The position numbers and the translations under genes are program-made. DNA of 64,000 bases from Ignatzschineria indica (GTDB taxonomy: Bacteria > Pseudomonadota > Gammaproteobacteria > Cardiobacteriales > Wohlfahrtiimonadaceae): the NCBI RefSeq assembly GCF_003121925.1, contig NZ_QEWR01000002.1, positions 558,001 through 622,000 of the forward strand, in the 5' to 3' direction. Shown piece by piece: positions 53,908-62,949 of the stretch; position 1 is the first letter of the stretch, and the number at the start of each line of letters is the position of its first letter. Below the pieces are notes generated by a model. That model was not told where the DNA came from, did no database searches, and worked only from the letters and a program-made list of their open reading frames with translations.

Positions 53908-54687
53908 TTAATAAGCAACAGCCCCGGCATTATCTGTAATCAGATTAATTTTATGATTTTGCAAAATCTCCGTAATATCATCAGGTAGAGGCTTATCTGT
54001 AATCACCTCATCAAAATGCTTTAATGGCAAGGAGAAATAGGTATTAACTTTACCATACTGCGTACTATCCGCCACTAAAACCAATTTTTTAGCAACATCG
54101 GGAAGCGCTTTTTTGATAGGAACTTTATCTTCAGAGGTTGCCGATAACCCACGCTCATTCCAAGAGGAGGTTGTCACAAAGGCGATATCAATTAGATAAT
54201 TTCGAATACCTTGTGCCGCCCCTTCCCCAACACTACAACTAGATACAGGACAGACCGTACCTCCCGTATGAATTAGTTTGCCTTTTCCATTTTCAATCAG
54301 ATAAAACATGATTATAAAATCATTCGTAATAATGGTTAAATCATCACGCCCCTTAATCTCTCTTGCAATCGCTAAAGTTGTTAAACCTGAATCTAAAAAG
54401 ATACAACTCTGATCAGGGATTCTTGCAGCTGCAAGAAGTGCGATCTTACGCTGCCCCTCCTCATTTGAAGACTCTTTTACTTTATAAGATAGCTGTGTCG
54501 ATAGCTTCTCAGCAGCTTTTACGCCACCAGAGACTGTTACTACCTTCCCTTGACGCTCTAACTTTTGAAGATCTCGGCGTATCGTCATATGTGATACGCC
54601 TAAAAGCTCTATCAATTCATTAATCGTCGCTATTCCTTTTTCAGCAACAAGTGCCAAAATTGCCTCATGTCTTTCGACAGGAATCAT
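53908..54687 (-). CDS. DeoR/GlpR family transcriptional regulator
   Basis: 259 residues: N-terminal DeoR winged HTH (about 5-58; IATINELIELLGVSHMTIRRDL) and a sugar-phosphate-sensing DeoRC domain (ITNDFIIMFYLIEN, HTGGTVCPVSSCSVG, VADSTQYGK). Ligand unknown; DeoR regulators normally control a neighbouring sugar operon, but no such genes are adjacent and a kilobase of gene-free DNA lies upstream. GGGGGTAAG precedes the ATG. Confidence 0.9.
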   Translation of the reverse strand: MIPVERHEAILALVAEKGIATINELIELLGVSHMTIRRDLQKLERQGKVVTVSGGVKAAEKLSTQLSYKVKESSNEEGQRKIALLAAARIPDQSCIFLDSGLTTLAIAREIKGRDDLTIITNDFIIMFYLIENGKGKLIHTGGTVCPVSSCSVGEGAAQGIRNYLIDIAFVTTSSWNERGLSATSEDKVPIKKALPDVAKKLVLVADSTQYGKVNTYFSLPLKHFDEVITDKPLPDDITEILQNHKINLITDNAGAVAY

Positions 54688-55758
54688 TACTTACCCCCTT
54701 ATTTAAACATCACTTTCTCTCTTTAACGCATACATTCTTCATATTCATTTTTTTAGGACACTTCAAAATCGTGTCACATCGTTAGCGCAACACTATAAAA
54801 TGTTTAATAAAACTAGAATCTAATCAGACATTAGAGAGAGATAAACCACAAAACATCAGCTTATTAAATAGTTCCTATCTCTTATTAATCCACTTTTAAC
54901 AATCCCCATAACACCAGCACTTCTTTAACCCATCAAGCAATGGTAAAGATTGTTTGCCTCAGGAGTACAGGTTCGATAATAAATCAAATCTTTTAGCACT
55001 CAACGCTTTAATATCTTAAAAACATGAGCGTTAAATTTAATATCAAATTATAAATACCATAATCAAAATAAAAATAATTTTGCTTGCACTACAACTTAAG
55101 TTATAATCAAAAAATCATTTTTATGTCGACATTATGATATGTAATCTCAATAATAAAAGTATCTATTATCAGATTTAATATCGATGCTCTATATAAGATC
55201 ATATCTATATATCTATTGCGCCACTTAACATTGGGCTTATTAAATTCCAATTACATATTCCAATATAACTGGACTCAATAAGTAAATAAATATAACTACA
55301 ATCTTAAAATTTTACAGATATCTATCAATGACTTTAGGCAACATATTACAAGTCTTATTAACTTCTTAATAAAAGTTGATTTATATTACCCCCTTCACCT
55401 TAAATGAGATGTAAAAACCGATTATTACATCCTTATCAAGGAGAGTTGCTGTCATTACCTCTATCCTAACAGAAGCACAACAGAAATCTTTGACAGAGTA
55501 TTATTAAAAATAAAAATTAATAGACAATAGTAAATAAATAGTAAGCAAACTACTTCACAGAAAATAACAATATTTAACTATCGATTAACATTAATCATTT
55601 ATCTCTGGTATTACATACAATATCAGAAATCAATATAAAAAATATAGCAGAAATAAAAATAATGATGAAATAAAAAAGGCCTGATAATTTCTATTACCAG
55701 ACCCACAAAAACCTAACTAACTAAAGTAACTGTTAAGGTATTGTTATATTTGAAAGTA
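54688..55758. other. One-kilobase gene-free AT-rich region
   Basis: Very AT-rich (long runs of A/T dinucleotides). No frame with a ribosome-binding site and family resemblance on either strand. A GACAC (54757-54761) / GTGTC (54771-54775) inverted repeat lies about 70 bases upstream of the DeoR start and could be its operator. Near 55440 AAGGAGAG is followed by no ATG/GTG start. The region could be decayed coding sequence once controlled by the DeoR regulator; this is inference. Confidence 0.45.
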
Positions 55759-57183
55759 CTAGATCAATTTTTGTTTAATTAACTCATTAATCATTGCAGG
55801 ATCAGCCTTACCTTGACTTAACTTCATCACTTGACCGACAAAGAATCCTAAAATTTTTGTCTGCCCTGAACGATATTGCTCTACCTGTTTCGGGTTTTTG
55901 CTAATAACTTCATCAACCCAAGCCTCAATTGCACTACTATCTGTAACTTGTTTTAACCCTTCTGCTTCAATGACTGCATCTGCGCCCTCTCCACGCTCAA
56001 TCATCAATGCAAAAACTTTTTTCGCAATATTATTAGAGATTGTCTTATCTTCAATTCTTGCTAAAAGACCAGCAAATGCCTCTGCGGTAACAGGCAACTG
56101 AGTAATATCTAAGCCCTTCTCATTTAAGTAGGCAGAAACATCTCCTAATAACCAGTTCGCTGCCATTTTTGCATCGACTTTCTGACTTAGCAATGTCATA
56201 AAATAATCTGCCATAGCACGCGATTGAATAATAACTGAGGCATCATATTCAGAAAGATCATATTCGCTCATTAACTTCGATTTTAGAGCTTCTGGCATCA
56301 ATGGAAAAGCAGCCTTAACTGCTTCGATACGCTCATCGGAGATAATAATGGGCAGAAGATCTGGATCATGGAAGTAACGATAATCATTTGCTTCCTCTTT
56401 CGCTCGCATAGAACGGGTCTCATTCTTCTCTGAATCGTAAAGACGAGTCTCTTGCGTAATTGTTCCACCTGCCTCTAAGATCTTTATTTGACGCGCAACT
56501 TCATAATTGATCGCTTGCTCAATAAAGCGGAACGAGTTGATATTTTTCAACTCTGTTCGCGTTCCTAAAGGTTCACCAGCTCTTCTTACCGAGACGTTTG
56601 CATCACATCTAAATGAACCTTCCTGCATATTTCCATCACTAATATCGAGCCATGTCACGATCTGATGAAGCTGCTTAAGGTAGCTAATCGCCTCTTCTGC
56701 CGAATTAAGATCAGGTTCCGAAACAATCTCTAATAGTGGTGTTCCCGCACGATTCAGATCGATACCTGTCATTCCAGGGACTTCCCCATGACGTGAACTT
56801 CCGGCATCTTCCTCTAAGTGAGCACGATTAATACGAATCTTCTTCTCACCCGCTTCTGTCTCAATCATCAGATAACCATCATAAACAATCGGCGCATCTA
56901 GCTGACTTGTCTGATAACCTTTTGGTAAATCTGGATAGAAGTAGTGTTTACGCTCAAAGATTGTCCGCTGTTGAACTTTCGAGTTTGTCGCTATTGCTAA
57001 ACGAATCGCTTTATCAATTACCGCATCATTTAATAGTGGCAATACACCCGGTAGTGCAATATCAAAGATTCCCGCCTGTGTATTAGGTGGCTGACCATAT
57101 AGCGTACTACTACCGGAAAATAATTTTGTCTTTGTTGTTAACTGAGTATGGACCTCTAGTCCAATTACAACTTCCCAACTCAT
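55759..57183 (-). CDS. gatB: Asp/Glu-tRNA(Asn/Gln) amidotransferase subunit B
   Basis: Binds tRNA and transfers amide groups in the GatCAB complex that makes Gln-tRNA(Gln) and/or Asn-tRNA(Asn). 474 residues: WEVVIGLEVHTQLTTKTKLFSGS at the N-terminus, LPGVLPLLNDAVI, RAHLEEDAGSSRH, DLNRAGTPLLEIVSEPDL, and a C-terminal YqeY-like tail. Length fits. GAGAGG precedes the ATG. It is separated from gatA by 174 bases, longer than usual for this operon. Confidence 0.97.
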   Translation of the reverse strand: MSWEVVIGLEVHTQLTTKTKLFSGSSTLYGQPPNTQAGIFDIALPGVLPLLNDAVIDKAIRLAIATNSKVQQRTIFERKHYFYPDLPKGYQTSQLDAPIVYDGYLMIETEAGEKKIRINRAHLEEDAGSSRHGEVPGMTGIDLNRAGTPLLEIVSEPDLNSAEEAISYLKQLHQIVTWLDISDGNMQEGSFRCDANVSVRRAGEPLGTRTELKNINSFRFIEQAINYEVARQIKILEAGGTITQETRLYDSEKNETRSMRAKEEANDYRYFHDPDLLPIIISDERIEAVKAAFPLMPEALKSKLMSEYDLSEYDASVIIQSRAMADYFMTLLSQKVDAKMAANWLLGDVSAYLNEKGLDITQLPVTAEAFAGLLARIEDKTISNNIAKKVFALMIERGEGADAVIEAEGLKQVTDSSAIEAWVDEVISKNPKQVEQYRSGQTKILGFFVGQVMKLSQGKADPAMINELIKQKLI

Positions 57184-57357
57184 TGAATACCTCTCATCAT
57201 ACTTGTAAAACTGAATTCATCTACCTGCATCATTAACTCTTTAATTTCTTTATTCTTTAACCGCCTATTTGTGACACTTTTATAAGTCTTTTATGAGACT
57301 TTAATAATACTTATCAAAAAAGTTATCAAAGAAGGCTCATCAAAGATCAAGAGAGTT

Positions 57358-58809
57358 TTATGCAAAATTTGTTGGGATCTTTTTATGCCAATCACTATTT
57401 TGTTGATATTGATGAGCAACTGCCAACAAACGAGCTTCATCAAATGCGCGACCGATGACTTGGAAACCTAGTGGCATACCTTCACTAAAACCCATAGGAT
57501 GACTGAGCGCCGGTAAACCTGCAAGATTTGCACCAATGAGATTGGTATCAAAGAGGGAGTTTTGAATACTCGAAGCTTTATGATTTTTACTATATGCCGG
57601 GCCTGCCACCGTAGGACCTGCAATAAAATCAACCTCTTTCAGAACCGCTTGATACTCTTCACTAATCAAGCGACGAATCTGTTGCCCTTTTATGTAGAAG
57701 TCTTGATAGAGCTTCTCGGTTTTTGCATAAGTTCCCATTAAGATGCGGCTCTTCACCTCATTACCAAAACCTTCAGAGCGAGTGCGGCAATAGAGCTCTT
57801 CCAAATTTTGAACATCTTCAGCACGGTAACCGAAACGAATACCATCGTAACGTGCAAGGTTACTTGCTGCCTCAGCCGGTGCTACGACATAATAAACAGG
57901 TGTTACAAGATCATGATACTTTAACTCTACTTCAACAAACTCTAATCCTAACTTACGATAGATATCGAGCGTCTCATCGATTGCTTTTGCCGTTGCCGCA
58001 TCCATCTCTCCTTCAAAGAAGTTACGTGGAAGTGCCATTTTTAAACCTTTTAGCGGCATATCGAGCGATTGGGAGAAGTGAGGTAACTCGATCTCCATAG
58101 AAGTTGGATCTTTCTGATCAAATCCCGCCATTCCCTCTAAAACTAAAGCACAATCCTCGGCACTTTTAGCTAAAACCCCTGCCTGATCTAAAGAGGAAGC
58201 AAAAGGAACTAGCCCGTAGCGAGAGACACGCCCATAGGTTGGTTTAATTCCCGTTACACCACAAAAACTTGCAGGTTGACGAATAGATCCCCCCGTATCT
58301 GAACCCGTTGCAGCAAGAACTAAACCGGCAGCGACAGCCGCTGCAGAACCACTCGAAGAGCCTCCCGCAACATGATCAAGATTCCATGGGTTATTGGTAA
58401 TACCGTAGTAACTAGTGCCACCGGTTGAGCCCATCGCGAACTCATCCATATTGACCTTACCTAATGAAATTGCACCATGATTCTCTAATCGCTCTACAAT
58501 TGTCGCATCAAAAGGAGGAACATAATTACTTAACATCTTCGACGCTGCTGTCGTTAAGACACCTTTAGTCGAGACCAGATCCTTATGCGCGATAGGAACT
58601 CCTGTCAATAACTTCCCTTCTCCATTTTTTAAGATCTGATCTGCTTTTTGGGCATCTGCTTCTGCCTGATCAAAAGTGGTTGTAATAAAACTATTGATCT
58701 GCGAATCATATTTTTTAATTCTATCTTGGAAGTATTGCATAACTTCCGTTGCTGAAACTTCCCCCTTCTCTAACTGAAGGCGAAGTTCTGAAATTGTTTT
58801 TGTATGCAT
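57358..58809 (-). CDS. gatA: Asp/Glu-tRNA(Asn/Gln) amidotransferase subunit A
   Basis: Glutaminase subunit of GatCAB, amidase-signature family, 483 residues. The Ser-cisSer-Lys triad is visible: Lys in VPIAHKDLV, the Ser-rich AGGSSSGSAAAVAAG, and GSDTGGSIRQPASFCG. It ends with FQVIGRAFDEARLLAVAH. Begins 12 bases after gatC. Confidence 0.97.
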   Translation of the reverse strand: MHTKTISELRLQLEKGEVSATEVMQYFQDRIKKYDSQINSFITTTFDQAEADAQKADQILKNGEGKLLTGVPIAHKDLVSTKGVLTTAASKMLSNYVPPFDATIVERLENHGAISLGKVNMDEFAMGSTGGTSYYGITNNPWNLDHVAGGSSSGSAAAVAAGLVLAATGSDTGGSIRQPASFCGVTGIKPTYGRVSRYGLVPFASSLDQAGVLAKSAEDCALVLEGMAGFDQKDPTSMEIELPHFSQSLDMPLKGLKMALPRNFFEGEMDAATAKAIDETLDIYRKLGLEFVEVELKYHDLVTPVYYVVAPAEAASNLARYDGIRFGYRAEDVQNLEELYCRTRSEGFGNEVKSRILMGTYAKTEKLYQDFYIKGQQIRRLISEEYQAVLKEVDFIAGPTVAGPAYSKNHKASSIQNSLFDTNLIGANLAGLPALSHPMGFSEGMPLGFQVIGRAFDEARLLAVAHQYQQNSDWHKKIPTNFA

Positions 58810-58821
58810 GATAACACTCTT

Positions 58822-59109
58822 CTATTCAATGACTTGAGGAACAAGATATAGACCATCTTCAACATTCTGCGCTAGTTTTTGTAACTCATCACGCTCATTT
58901 TTGACAGTCACTACATCGGCACGTAATGTTAAAGTCGCATCAAAGGGATTGGTCATTGGTGCGATGCCTTCAGTCTCTACATCGCGTATCGCTCGAATGA
59001 CTTCCGCCATATTCTCAAGACGCAATTTCTGCGTTTCAACTTTATCCTCACTAATCTGTAGATGGGCCAAAAATGCCAACCATTCTACTGTCTTATCATC
59101 TATCTTCAT
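58822..59109 (-). CDS. gatC: Asp/Glu-tRNA amidotransferase subunit C
   Basis: Small adaptor subunit stabilising GatA-GatB. 95 residues with VEWLAFLAHLQISEDKVE and APMTNPFD in the family positions and the end LYLVPQVIE. Its start codon lies inside the 3' end of ccoS (14-base overlap), so the gat genes are coupled to the cbb3-oxidase assembly genes. Confidence 0.93.
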   Translation of the reverse strand: MKIDDKTVEWLAFLAHLQISEDKVETQKLRLENMAEVIRAIRDVETEGIAPMTNPFDATLTLRADVVTVKNERDELQKLAQNVEDGLYLVPQVIE

Positions 59110-59380
59110 CTTTTAACCTTTCTTCTGCCTTAAGTGAACCCTCATCTTTCGAGTCTTTCTTTACTAGAGAGTCTTCTTCTCTCTTTAAAGGCTCGCCGGA
59201 AGTCTCTTCTGCCCTCTTCTCCTCTTGATCAAGAGGTCTCTCATCCTCATCAAAAAGGATCTGATAAGCAGGACCTTCCATATCATCGAATTGATCTGAG
59301 CGAACAGCCCAAATAAATGCGTAACCTGCTACAACCATCCCTACTAGGGTCAATGGAAGTAATATAAATAGCGGACTCAT
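59096..59380 (-). CDS. ccoS: cbb3-type cytochrome oxidase assembly protein CcoS
   Basis: Small membrane protein needed for cbb3 oxidase cofactor insertion. 94 residues: one N-terminal helix (about 4-25) with the CcoS motif GYAFIWAVRSDQFDDMEGPAY (typical WAxxSGQFDDxxxP), then an unusually long, strongly charged Glu/Lys tail (about 45-94) that most CcoS proteins lack. Its ATG overlaps the ccoI stop by 4 bases (ATGA). Confidence 0.93.
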   Translation of the reverse strand: MSPLFILLPLTLVGMVVAGYAFIWAVRSDQFDDMEGPAYQILFDEDERPLDQEEKRAEETSGEPLKREEDSLVKKDSKDEGSLKAEERLKDEDR

Positions 59381-61842
59381 CGGTTTCGGCCCTCCCTAAT
59401 TCTGAGTGTATTGCCTACTACTATTAATGAGCTTAAACTCATTCCGAGTGCTGCCATCCAAGGCAAGACAAAACCTGTCATTGCGCACGGAATAGCAACG
59501 ATATTATATAATAACGCCCAAAAGAGATTTTGCGTAATAATTTTATCGGTTCTTTTCGCTAATTTAACCCCCTCTACTAGCGGCATTAAATGTTGATCAC
59601 TCATCAAAATCATATCTGCTGTCGATTGAGCTAGCAGTGCTCCTTGACCAATTGCAATGGAGACATCTGCCTTCGCTAAAACTGGACCATCATTAATTCC
59701 ATCCCCAAGCATCGCCACAATCGCACCCGATGCTTGCAACTCTTCAACCCGAGCCAATTTCCCCTCGGGAAGAAGATCCCCACGCGCATCTTCGATCTTC
59801 AATGCCTCATTAAAGAGATCAACCGTCGTTTGTCGATCTCCACTTAAGATATGCAGACGGTAACCTTGCGCTCTTAAAGCTTCAACCACCTCTTGAGTAT
59901 CATCTTTAAGTTGATCTAGTAGAGAGTAAGCTACTAAGAGTTGATCGCCGATCCCTAAGCCGACCCATAAGCCAGAATCAAATTTCCCTTCATATTCGCT
60001 AAGATCAAACCAATCAAGACGACCAATTTTATAGTTGATACCGTTGATTTCTCCCTTAATACCTCGCCCTACAACATTCTCAATAATATCCACCGTATAG
60101 AGCTCAGCTTGATTTTCATATGCCCACTCACTAAAACCGTAGGCGATAGGATGGTTCGAAGTCGCCTCTAAGCTTGCGGCAACTTTCGTTAATTCAAACT
60201 CGCTATATTGATCGGTGTAGAGCAATATTTCATTAATCGTTAAGCGACCTTCTGTCAGGGTCCCTGTTTTATCAAAAACAATATCGGTCACTTTCCCTAA
60301 AGTCTCTAATGCTCCGGCTCGTGTTGCGATTAAACCTTTTTCGATAATCGCCTGATTGCCGGCACTTAATGCAGAAGGAGTCGCTAAAGCGAGCGCGCAG
60401 GGGCAAGAGACAACTAAAACAGCAAGCGTAACCCCAAATGCTGTCGGGGCATCTGCTAAGAAATACCAAACAGTGAATGTCCCTACACAACAAATTAATA
60501 ATCCAATAACAAAATAGGTAGAGATAATATCTGCTAATTTAGCGATCTTCGGCTTCTCGCTCATAGAACGATCTATTAAGCGTGACATTTTAGAGAGGAC
60601 TGTCTCGGCACCTACCGTCAAAACTTCCATCCGTAACGGCTGCTCATAGTTGACTGATCCTCCAATAAGTCGATCGCCTTGATGCTTCTCTAGCGGAAGG
60701 CTCTCTCCTGATAAGAGAGATTCGTCGACCATTGCGATCTTATCTAGCAAGACCCCATCAACCGGGATACTATCACCCGGCTTTATCAGAAGAACATCCC
60801 CTACATTTAAGCGATTGGTAGAGACAAGCTCCAAAGAGCCATCTTCCGCAATTCTCTCTGCAAAGTTCGGCTTGAGCTTTAAGATATCATCAGAGATCAA
60901 TAACGACTTATGGCGTGCGCTTGTCTCTAATACTCTTGCTCCTAGAAGAAGAAAGACAAACATCGTCACCCCTTCATAATAGGTTTCACCAATCCCCATG
61001 TAGGTGTTGTAACCACTCCATAAAGTCCCGGCAATGACCGCTATCGAAATATTCACGTTCATGGTTAAACGGCCACTTCTTAAGTCGTGATACATCGCTT
61101 TATAGAAACTACGACTCGAATAGGTCGCACAAGGAATGGTGGCAAAGAGACTAAACCATCGTAATAGGTGGTAAGAGCTATCACTCATATCTTCTGAATA
61201 ATGACCAAAGTAGAGTGCAACGGAAATAGTCATTACCTGCATTGAAAAGAGCGCAGCAATCCCAAACTCCATCAGAAGTGAGCGCCATTCTCTCTTCAAG
61301 TTTTTCTGTTCAATCTGCTCATCATAGGGAGTCCCCTGATAACCCAAATTGAGAATCTCGATTAAAATATCTGAAATTTTTACAACGGAAGGATCAAAGC
61401 TTAAATGAGCACGATGAGTTGTTAAGTTAATATCAAATCGTTCAACACCCTTAATACGTTTGATACTATTTTCTAGCAACCAAACACAAGCGGCACAGGT
61501 AATCTTATCGATAATAAGATAGGCTTCAAAGATCTCTTTACCCTGTTTATTCTTTGATTTAGTAATAAATTGTACGGCAACATCGGGATGATCATAAAAG
61601 TGCATCTGTTGTCGCAACTCATCAGGAATTAAGTTAGGGGCTGTATCAGGGCGTTCAGCAGCCTCAGACCGAAAATCATAATAACGCGTTAATCCTGTCT
61701 GATCAATCATCTCAGCAACCGCTTTACAACCGGCACAGCACATCGGTTGCTCTTCAGATTGAATCATCGCCGTAAAGGGAGCTTTACCCTTGATCGGTAG
61801 CTCACAATGGTAACATTGCAGTTGGGTTCCCTTATCACTCAT
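59377..61842 (-). CDS. ccoI: Copper-exporting/transferring P1B-type ATPase CcoI (FixI)
   Basis: Supplies copper to the cbb3 oxidase. About 821 residues from the ATG at 61842. N-terminal metal sites: CYHCELPIKG and PMCCAGCKAVAEMI, then an HMA-like domain with CAAC. Then TM helices; SGESLPLEKHQG (phosphatase); VVSCPCALALATP (the CPC copper site in helix 6); DKTGTLTEGR (phosphorylation Asp); MLGDGINDGPVL (ATP-hinge). The open frame extends to 61911, but that start has no ribosome-binding site. Confidence 0.95.
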   Translation of the reverse strand: MSDKGTQLQCYHCELPIKGKAPFTAMIQSEEQPMCCAGCKAVAEMIDQTGLTRYYDFRSEAAERPDTAPNLIPDELRQQMHFYDHPDVAVQFITKSKNKQGKEIFEAYLIIDKITCAACVWLLENSIKRIKGVERFDINLTTHRAHLSFDPSVVKISDILIEILNLGYQGTPYDEQIEQKNLKREWRSLLMEFGIAALFSMQVMTISVALYFGHYSEDMSDSSYHLLRWFSLFATIPCATYSSRSFYKAMYHDLRSGRLTMNVNISIAVIAGTLWSGYNTYMGIGETYYEGVTMFVFLLLGARVLETSARHKSLLISDDILKLKPNFAERIAEDGSLELVSTNRLNVGDVLLIKPGDSIPVDGVLLDKIAMVDESLLSGESLPLEKHQGDRLIGGSVNYEQPLRMEVLTVGAETVLSKMSRLIDRSMSEKPKIAKLADIISTYFVIGLLICCVGTFTVWYFLADAPTAFGVTLAVLVVSCPCALALATPSALSAGNQAIIEKGLIATRAGALETLGKVTDIVFDKTGTLTEGRLTINEILLYTDQYSEFELTKVAASLEATSNHPIAYGFSEWAYENQAELYTVDIIENVVGRGIKGEINGINYKIGRLDWFDLSEYEGKFDSGLWVGLGIGDQLLVAYSLLDQLKDDTQEVVEALRAQGYRLHILSGDRQTTVDLFNEALKIEDARGDLLPEGKLARVEELQASGAIVAMLGDGINDGPVLAKADVSIAIGQGALLAQSTADMILMSDQHLMPLVEGVKLAKRTDKIITQNLFWALLYNIVAIPCAMTGFVLPWMAALGMSLSSLIVVGNTLRIREGRNR

Positions 61843-62011
61843 CAAAATATCAACTCCACTAAAAATACGCTCTCTTTTTAAGCTTATAGAGTAGTATAAA
61901 GCATCCGACATTATAACAATGATTTAATCCTGCACATTGGCCTTTATACAATCAGTTCCTAATCAAATCACTGCGAGAAATCACTTCGATTACTCTATTT
62001 CAAAATGAGAA

Positions 62012-62038
62012 TAAAGAAAAAGAGCATTACTGCTCTTT
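62012..62038 (-). terminator. Terminator between ccoH and ccoI
   Basis: AAAGAGCA (62019-62026) and TGCTCTTT (62031-62038) form a perfect 8-bp stem with a 4-base loop. On the minus strand the tail is T-rich (TTTTTCTTTATT). It suggests ccoG-ccoH transcription is partly terminated and ccoI-ccoS-gatCAB has its own promoter in 61843-62011. Confidence 0.8.
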
Positions 62039-62095
62039 CTCAATCTATCTATATTCATCATCTATATATATGTATATATATTAGTTACCAAGTCA

Positions 62096-62929
62096 CTAGT
62101 GGACTCTAAGACGTTCCTCTAGCTCACACACCATATCAGGTGGGCAGTTAACTAGGGTTCGCCCTACCAACTCATGTCGATCCTCACCCTTAAGAATATC
62201 AAGCTCTAAACCCCAAGGCCCAATTCGCGGAAAACTGATTGGCACTGAATATAGACCAGGTTCTGACATTTCAAGGTTAAAATCTCTATTTAACTCTTGC
62301 TCAGCAGAACGGGTGAATTTTGCAACAACTTCAGCATTCTCCAATGGATTCCCTTCTTTATCTAAAAGCTGAACAACAAAGAAGTTATCCTGATCCACAA
62401 ACGGGGTTTCAGCAAAGCCAAACTTCACCTGCCAACCACGTCTCTCCTGCTCCAAAAGACGTTTCTGATAAGCATTATAATACGCTTCTTTCTTGTGATA
62501 GGCATTAGGAACTTCTCCGGGGAATCTAGTACTCACAAAAGCATCTTCAGCATTTGTCTTAAAGATCAATCCCTTCTCTGCCATCACGACAAAGGCACCA
62601 TTTTGAATCGTTAAAACTAAGAAGAAGCCCAATATCGTAATGGGAGCCCAATGCATTCGTTTACCATCTTTATCACGAAGACTCTTCATCCCGCCAGAAG
62701 CGATAAGATAATAAGCAAATGAAGTTAGCAGATTACAGGTGATATAGAGTGTAAATACATCACCACCACGCCAATGCAAAATAGAGAAAGGAACAACAAC
62801 TGCTATTCCCATCAATGCTGTAATACTCGCTGCTTGTAACGGTGTAAATCTTAGTAGCCTGTGTAAAATAATACAGGCCACTAATACTGATGCGATACCG
62901 AGCAGCATTATTGCTACAGTTTCATTCAT
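62096..62929 (-). CDS. ccoH: FixH/CcoH family protein with extra membrane region
   Basis: cbb3-oxidase assembly protein. 277 residues, longer than typical FixH (about 160). The C-terminal half (about 90-260) is FixH-like: one helix TILGFFLVLTIQNGAFVVMA, then periplasmic GWQVKFGFAETPFVDQDNFFVVQLLDKEGNPLENAEV and a beta-rich end. The N-terminal about 90 residues add three hydrophobic helices (about 6-24, 32-50, 57-78), unusual for this family. It sits 20 bases after ccoG, as expected. Confidence 0.82.
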   Translation of the reverse strand: MNETVAIMLLGIASVLVACIILHRLLRFTPLQAASITALMGIAVVVPFSILHWRGGDVFTLYITCNLLTSFAYYLIASGGMKSLRDKDGKRMHWAPITILGFFLVLTIQNGAFVVMAEKGLIFKTNAEDAFVSTRFPGEVPNAYHKKEAYYNAYQKRLLEQERRGWQVKFGFAETPFVDQDNFFVVQLLDKEGNPLENAEVVAKFTRSAEQELNRDFNLEMSEPGLYSVPISFPRIGPWGLELDILKGEDRHELVGRTLVNCPPDMVCELEERLRVH

Positions 62930-62949
62930 AGACTTAAATTAATCCTCTT

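Noticed and set aside
55440-55510. AAGGAG-like signal followed by a short open frame (ITSILTEAQQKSLTEYY)
   Set aside because: No ATG, GTG or TTG start at proper spacing in that frame; at best a remnant.
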